Source: Lantana camara (taxonomy: Eukaryota; Streptophyta; Magnoliopsida; Lamiales; Verbenaceae). From it: a stretch of DNA of 64,000 nucleotides. Below, in pieces: positions 59,901 through 64,000 of the stretch (position 1 is the first letter of the stretch; each line of letters begins with the position of its first letter). The stretch lies in contig CM074861.1 in the NCBI GenBank assembly GCA_037501455.1, forward strand, positions 38,518,001-38,582,000. Direction: 5' to 3'. The notes under the pieces are model-generated. The model was given only the letters and a program-made list of their open reading frames with translations, made no database searches and had not been told where the DNA came from. Position numbers and translations under genes: made by a program.

Positions 59901-60865
59901 ACGGTTAGGGCCGTCGGGGTTCCAACCATGTGCGTAGTTCCATTTGAGATATCATTGCGCGACTTAGGGAGATAGGGGAGGCGTGATATCTTGAGTCTTC
60001 AGTGTTTTATCCGGGGAGGACTCTTGTGGGATAGCTACCCCTTGAGGGCTAGTCAGTTCTCGATGGTTTGGGGACGGTACATCTCCTCTATCATTGGTGT
60101 AGAGGATGGATTGATTTTGATTTATGTTCTGAGGAGTAAAGGTTGGAAGCTCGTACTCACCGAGCATGTGTTCTATTCTGTTATGGAATTATGAATCGGG
60201 ATAGAGTCTTTTTGGAAAATGGTTTGTAAACTTATATCTATATCTATTTGGGTTATTTCAAAATGTTTTGGTATGCAACACCTATCCTCGGTTCATGAGT
60301 CCATCCTTTTATTCTGTGCTATGCTCTTTATATATATATTGTGGGTGTCTGTTAGCCCCCTCACTCGGTCAAGTTGACTGACCCCTCATTTAAACTTTTA
60401 GTTGCAGGTCTATTGGCGTTTGCTAGGCGGGAAGTGAGTCTTTGAGTTGCACTTCGTCGGTCTGGTTTTTCTAGTTGCATTTGTCCTTCATACACTTTAC
60501 TCTTATTACGACTTGTGGATTCGAAATTATACTTTCTCTTTATGTAGCCCTCTGTGGCATTCGTTTTCAGCCCTGTGTGGCACTTGTCGGTTATTATGTT
60601 TTGATGCTTTAAGATTCGGGACTAGGTATCTATGCTAGTTGAACCCGTCACATGTTTTGAATGTTGATTTAATTGCTTCCGCTATCCGTTGATGATTGTT
60701 CAAATTGCTTCCGCGCTCTGCGTTGTCGAGTTTTTTCCGCCTAGCTTAGTGTGTGAGTTGGTCTCCCGTTCGCTTTGATTTGGATTCGGGCACGGACCTT
60801 CCATTTCGTGACCGGGTCTGGGTCTTAGTGCGGGGGATGTGGCATCCTCCGTTTGGGGTGTTACA
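56969..60865 (+). repeat. 3' LTR of LARD (copy B)
   Basis: Matches 12204-16105, with a poly-C run about seven bases shorter near 57845. It ends with the TGTTACA shared with the next LTR. Confidence 0.93.
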
Positions 60866-62021
60866 GTATTCCAGCCTAGAACTCCCCAAAACCTCCACAA
60901 AACAACTGAAATTAAACCAGGTTCAATCTAAAGGAGACTGGTGGGTATAAAAGAGGGCATAATATATAATATCGCGGAATTTAAATATATACATGCAAGT
61001 CATAATTCCGTTAGAAGTTTTACAATAATTTCCCAAGTGGGTAAAACGAAGACAGGCATCAACGGAATTACAACGATCATATTCATTTATTAGGGATATT
61101 CATGGCCCGGTGAGTGGGCATGCATAATCTCCAACCTACACCTTGTGTCATCATAAACATTATTCATTCGTTATCACACATATAATCTTTCGTGCACATT
61201 CATACGATTTTTACATAATCATACACATACACCTTTTCCCTTCGGGTGGTGGACGGGTTTGCAAGGCCCGACCACCCATACATTATGGCTAATGGGGTAC
61301 ATGAATCCCCAAAGGCCTCAGCTCCCATTCCCCGCTAATCTCCTAGCGAGGGTCGGTATCACCGTAGTTTGGTTGGAACTAGTGCAAGGGATCACCGTCG
61401 GCCCTTGTCTCCTCGGATAGCCATATGCACCAAGTTCCCGGGCCCCATTCAGTATGTGCAATCATGTTCTCGCAAAAATCATAAGGTAGGGATACATAAA
61501 GGAAAGGTTTTACGTTTGAAATCATTTACTCTAAAAGACTCGATATATAGGTATAGTACTTTGGCTTAAAACTTTTCACATAAAGATTATATCGGGTCAT
61601 CATCACTATTAGAAGAGAAACCCACCTTATAAAAGAAAAAGAGGTGGCACAAGAGTATCAAAGATCACCCTCGTCTTCGACCGAACCCAAGTCTGTGCAA
61701 AAGAGAGTGAAGTGAGACTCAAAATGGCCATATACGACACACGGCAATGCTATGCACATGATATGAGATGCATACAAGGTAAATTGATGTCATGAAGTCA
61801 CGTAATCAAGGAATTCGTTCAAGTGCATTCAATACATGGAGGTTTCATGTTCAATCATTCCATAACTTCCATAAATCATATCAAAACGAGACATAAACTT
61901 CATACATTAATCATAACACATAGACCAACAAGTAAACAATGTATATAAGTCATAAACAAGGCAAGGAAACAAACAACGAAGCACGAAAGTGAGAAAAAGA
62001 CACACACACACAGGAGGAGGG

Positions 62022-62188
62022 GGCTAACGGCCATTAGCCAGGTCAGTGACGACTACCCTGGACTAACGGTCGTTAGTCACACACACACACAAGATCATTA
62101 ACCCCCGTTAGGGGGGGTCAGAGATTCACCCAAGGGGGTTAACGACCGTTAACCCCGGAAACACCAAACTTCCCTAACGGGCATTAGG
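62022..62188 (-). other. AACGG/CCGTT palindrome cluster (copy B)
   Basis: All four palindromes of 17262-17428 are present at offset 44760, without changes that I could see. Confidence 0.65.
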
Positions 62189-62751
62189 TTTCACTAAGAA
62201 TTCAGCCCCTGTTTCACCCCAAAATCACAATAATACAAACCCAACTCCAAGCTATGACATTAAGGTAAGTTTAAATTCTCAAATTTCATGCAATTCACTC
62301 TAAGAAACTTTTTAAAATCAAGCTACAACATGCAACACATGCAAAAGATTTGATCAAATTCATTTCCTCCAAAATTTCTTCAAGTTCATTAATGGCGATG
62401 CATTCAATACTCAACCACCAAGGAATATAACTCCATACAATTATAAGAGCATGCTATAAGATCATTTATCACTCAAGAAAATCCAAAGAAATAAGGTTGA
62501 ATCACCAAAGTTCATGAAACCCTTACTATTCATCATCTTCATTATACCATACTCATAACTTGGTGAAATCATGCATAACCTAACTTAAAATGACCAAAAG
62601 GAGATATACATAACAATTATGGACTTACCTTTAAGAAATGGTGGAAGATGGTGATGAGATGAGCTCAAAATCTCAAAGGGTGAATAGTAGTTGTTCTTCT
62701 TCCTCTTTCTCTTTCTCTTCTTTTCTTTTTGGCTGAAATTGGCTTCTATTT

Positions 62752-62783
62752 GGGGGGGAGGGGGGAGGGGGGAGGGGGGAAGG
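62752..62783. repeat. G6A minisatellite (copy B)
   Basis: Four G-runs instead of five in copy A. Confidence 0.9.
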
Positions 62784-63697
62784 ATTTCTTTTGGATGAGG
62801 TAGGGAGGAGAGTGAGGGGTGTAGCAAGTGGGTATAGGTCTAGGTTTGGTGTTTAGGTGCATTAAGCTCAAGAATAGTCAAAGAAGGTCATTTTAGGTAC
62901 GAGGTGCTCGTTTCGATTGAAATTCAGGGATTTAAATGGTCTTAAAAAATATGAGGCTTATCCCATTGACTTTGAATCGTCGATACAAAGTCAACAGAGG
63001 TGACGGAAGTCGAATACGAGCTCCCGAGCTCAAGTTATGCCGCTCGGAACCGAAGGCGAGCTAAATGGTCTTTAGCCCCTTTTTGGTTCCGATCACACAA
63101 AAGATTCCAAAACTCAAACAAACGAGAACAAAATCATGCAACGAGCATATAAATTCGATCATAAGACACGTAATTCACTCATACCATCTTTTCACGGAAA
63201 TCGGAAATCAAACAAGGTACGTTCATAGTCATATAAACAATACATTAGAAAATTCAAATAAAATTCAAAACGAATAACAAATAAATCAAAGTATGACAAG
63301 TAATGAAATAAATAACGAAAATTAAAACAAATAAACAATTAGATTGCGTAAATAGTAAACACATACGTCATACCTGTACGGCCGAAAATTCAGGGCGTTA
63401 CATTATATTTGTATAAAATTATAATTTAATATATAAATGTATAAATTAATTATATTATTGTATTTGTATAAATCATAGACTTTATTTATGTGTGAAAAAT
63501 TAAGATATTAATATCTTAATTAGGTTATTATGGTCTACACAGAATTCTGATAAATGTATAAGTTATAAGCAGAATTTAAAAGCATGTCTTGGGGTGGTTT
63601 TGGATTCTAGCTTATTTCTGCTTATTTTAAAGTAGAAGTGAGTTTACCAAACACTCCCTAATTCTTTCCAAACAGAAAGTAGTCTTGTGCAAACAAA

Positions 63698-64000
63698 GAA
63701 TCAATTTCCTTATAAATACATCTGATCCACAAGGAAATATGATTTTACAAGAAAATGGTTTGTAAAAGTTAAACCATTTCTCAGATCAAATTTTAGATCA
63801 AAAAAAATTACAAAGATTTCTTGGATATTTAAACTATATTTCCCATCAAGGATTTATAAAAGATTTGCAAAGGAAAGAAAACAATTATAAGAAAAGCTTT
63901 CTGAAAAAATACAAAAAATTGAAAAAGTTACTAATTCTATACAAATAAAAAAATAATAATAATAAAGATGTACTGTGAAACATTACCCGACCTATACAAT
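63698..64000 (+). pseudogene. Pararetrovirus RT fragment (copy B, cut by window end)
   Basis: Repeats 18955-19257, including the LQRFLGYLNYISHQGF region, and stops at the window edge just as the RNase H begins. Whether the rest of the virus is duplicated cannot be seen. Confidence 0.82.

Larger units (their letters stand above)
50756..60865 (+). mobile_element. LARD-type LTR retrotransposon (copy B)
   Basis: The duplicate of 5958-16105 with 5' LTR 50756-54652, primer site 54661-54672, interior 54653-56968, purine tract 56956-56968 and 3' LTR 56969-60865. The interior lacks 31 bp present in copy A (about 10279-10309). Poly-C runs in both LTRs are shorter. At several sites the 5' LTR here agrees with the 3' LTR where copy A differs, which suggests that copy A carries the newer change there. 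Confidence 0.92.
60859..63402 (-). mobile_element. Minus-strand LTR (copy B)
   Basis: The duplicate of 16099-18659. It lacks 10 bp near 62480 and one G6A unit. AACGG palindromes are at 62022-62188. Confidence 0.75.
44813..64000 (+). repeat. Large near-identical repeated block, copy B (cut by window end)
   Basis: This is the second copy of bases 1-19257. It still matches copy A at the last base, so the true repeat extends beyond the window. The join at 44812/44813 lies inside continuous LINE sequence (the zinc knuckle of the LINE ends at 44812), so it shows no rearrangement scar. Either a tandem or segmental duplication or an assembly that kept two haplotypes in series could give this picture. 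Confidence 0.97.

Overview
The window is repeat-dense intergenic DNA from the nuclear genome of a plant, most likely a eudicot. The evidence is AT-rich sequence, LTR retrotransposons primed by initiator tRNA-Met (TGGTATCAGAGC), a plant L1-type LINE with a C-terminal RNase H, CACTA and Mutator-like DNA transposons, and an endogenous pararetrovirus (Caulimoviridae). I found no intact host protein-coding gene, tRNA, rRNA or CRISPR array. Almost every open reading frame here is chance or a transposon or virus relic.

Large-scale layout: bases 1-19257 recur in the same orientation at 44813-64000, a spacing of 44.74-44.81 kb. The copies are nearly identical (about eight substitutions noticed over the first 4.9 kb, plus a few indels), and copy B runs off the right edge. 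Bases 19258-44812 occur once. The LINE reads straight across 44812/44813, so position 1 is not a biological breakpoint and the repeated segment probably extends left of the window. A real tandem or segmental duplication and an unpurged haplotype copy are both possible.

Copy A, left to right: LINE tail (1-296), split by a 4.2 kb solo LTR with perfect ATAAC target duplications (297-4489); LINE RNase H (4490-5038); a 497 bp foldback element (5208-5704); a 10.1 kb non-autonomous LARD-type retrotransposon with 3.9 kb LTRs and a 2.3 kb interior without gag-pol (5958-16105); a minus-strand LTR (16099-18659); then the start of an endogenous pararetrovirus (18955 onward).

Single-copy middle: pararetrovirus RT/RNase H, transactivator, intergenic promoter and movement-protein start (18955-21906). 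The movement-protein gene is interrupted by a 1.6 kb solo LTR with CTATC duplications, which itself carries a 7.9 kb minus-strand LTR element (22197-30142). The rest of the movement-protein fragment follows (31468-31672). The viral RT, protease and capsid regions then lie on the opposite strand (32330 leftward to 31860, and 38780 leftward to 33180), interrupted by a 4.1 kb CACTA element (TSD TAC) and a 594 bp Mutator-like MITE (9 bp TSD). After that come AT-rich repeats, a 5' LTR plus gag start of a Ty3/gypsy element (39526-40557), a minus-strand LTR (40558-41909) and the endonuclease-RT-zinc knuckle part of the LINE (41910-44812), which leads into copy B.

The most unusual structure is a tandem array of short stem-loops (GAGAGA, loop CGGGGT, TCTCTC) inside the gag-pol-less retroelement interior. 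Several stems keep pairing through compensatory changes. A smaller array of the same kind lies at the comparable place in the divergent minus-strand element at 22197-30142. A second unexplained pattern is a cluster of palindromes with an AACGG/CCGTT core in the LTRs of two families.
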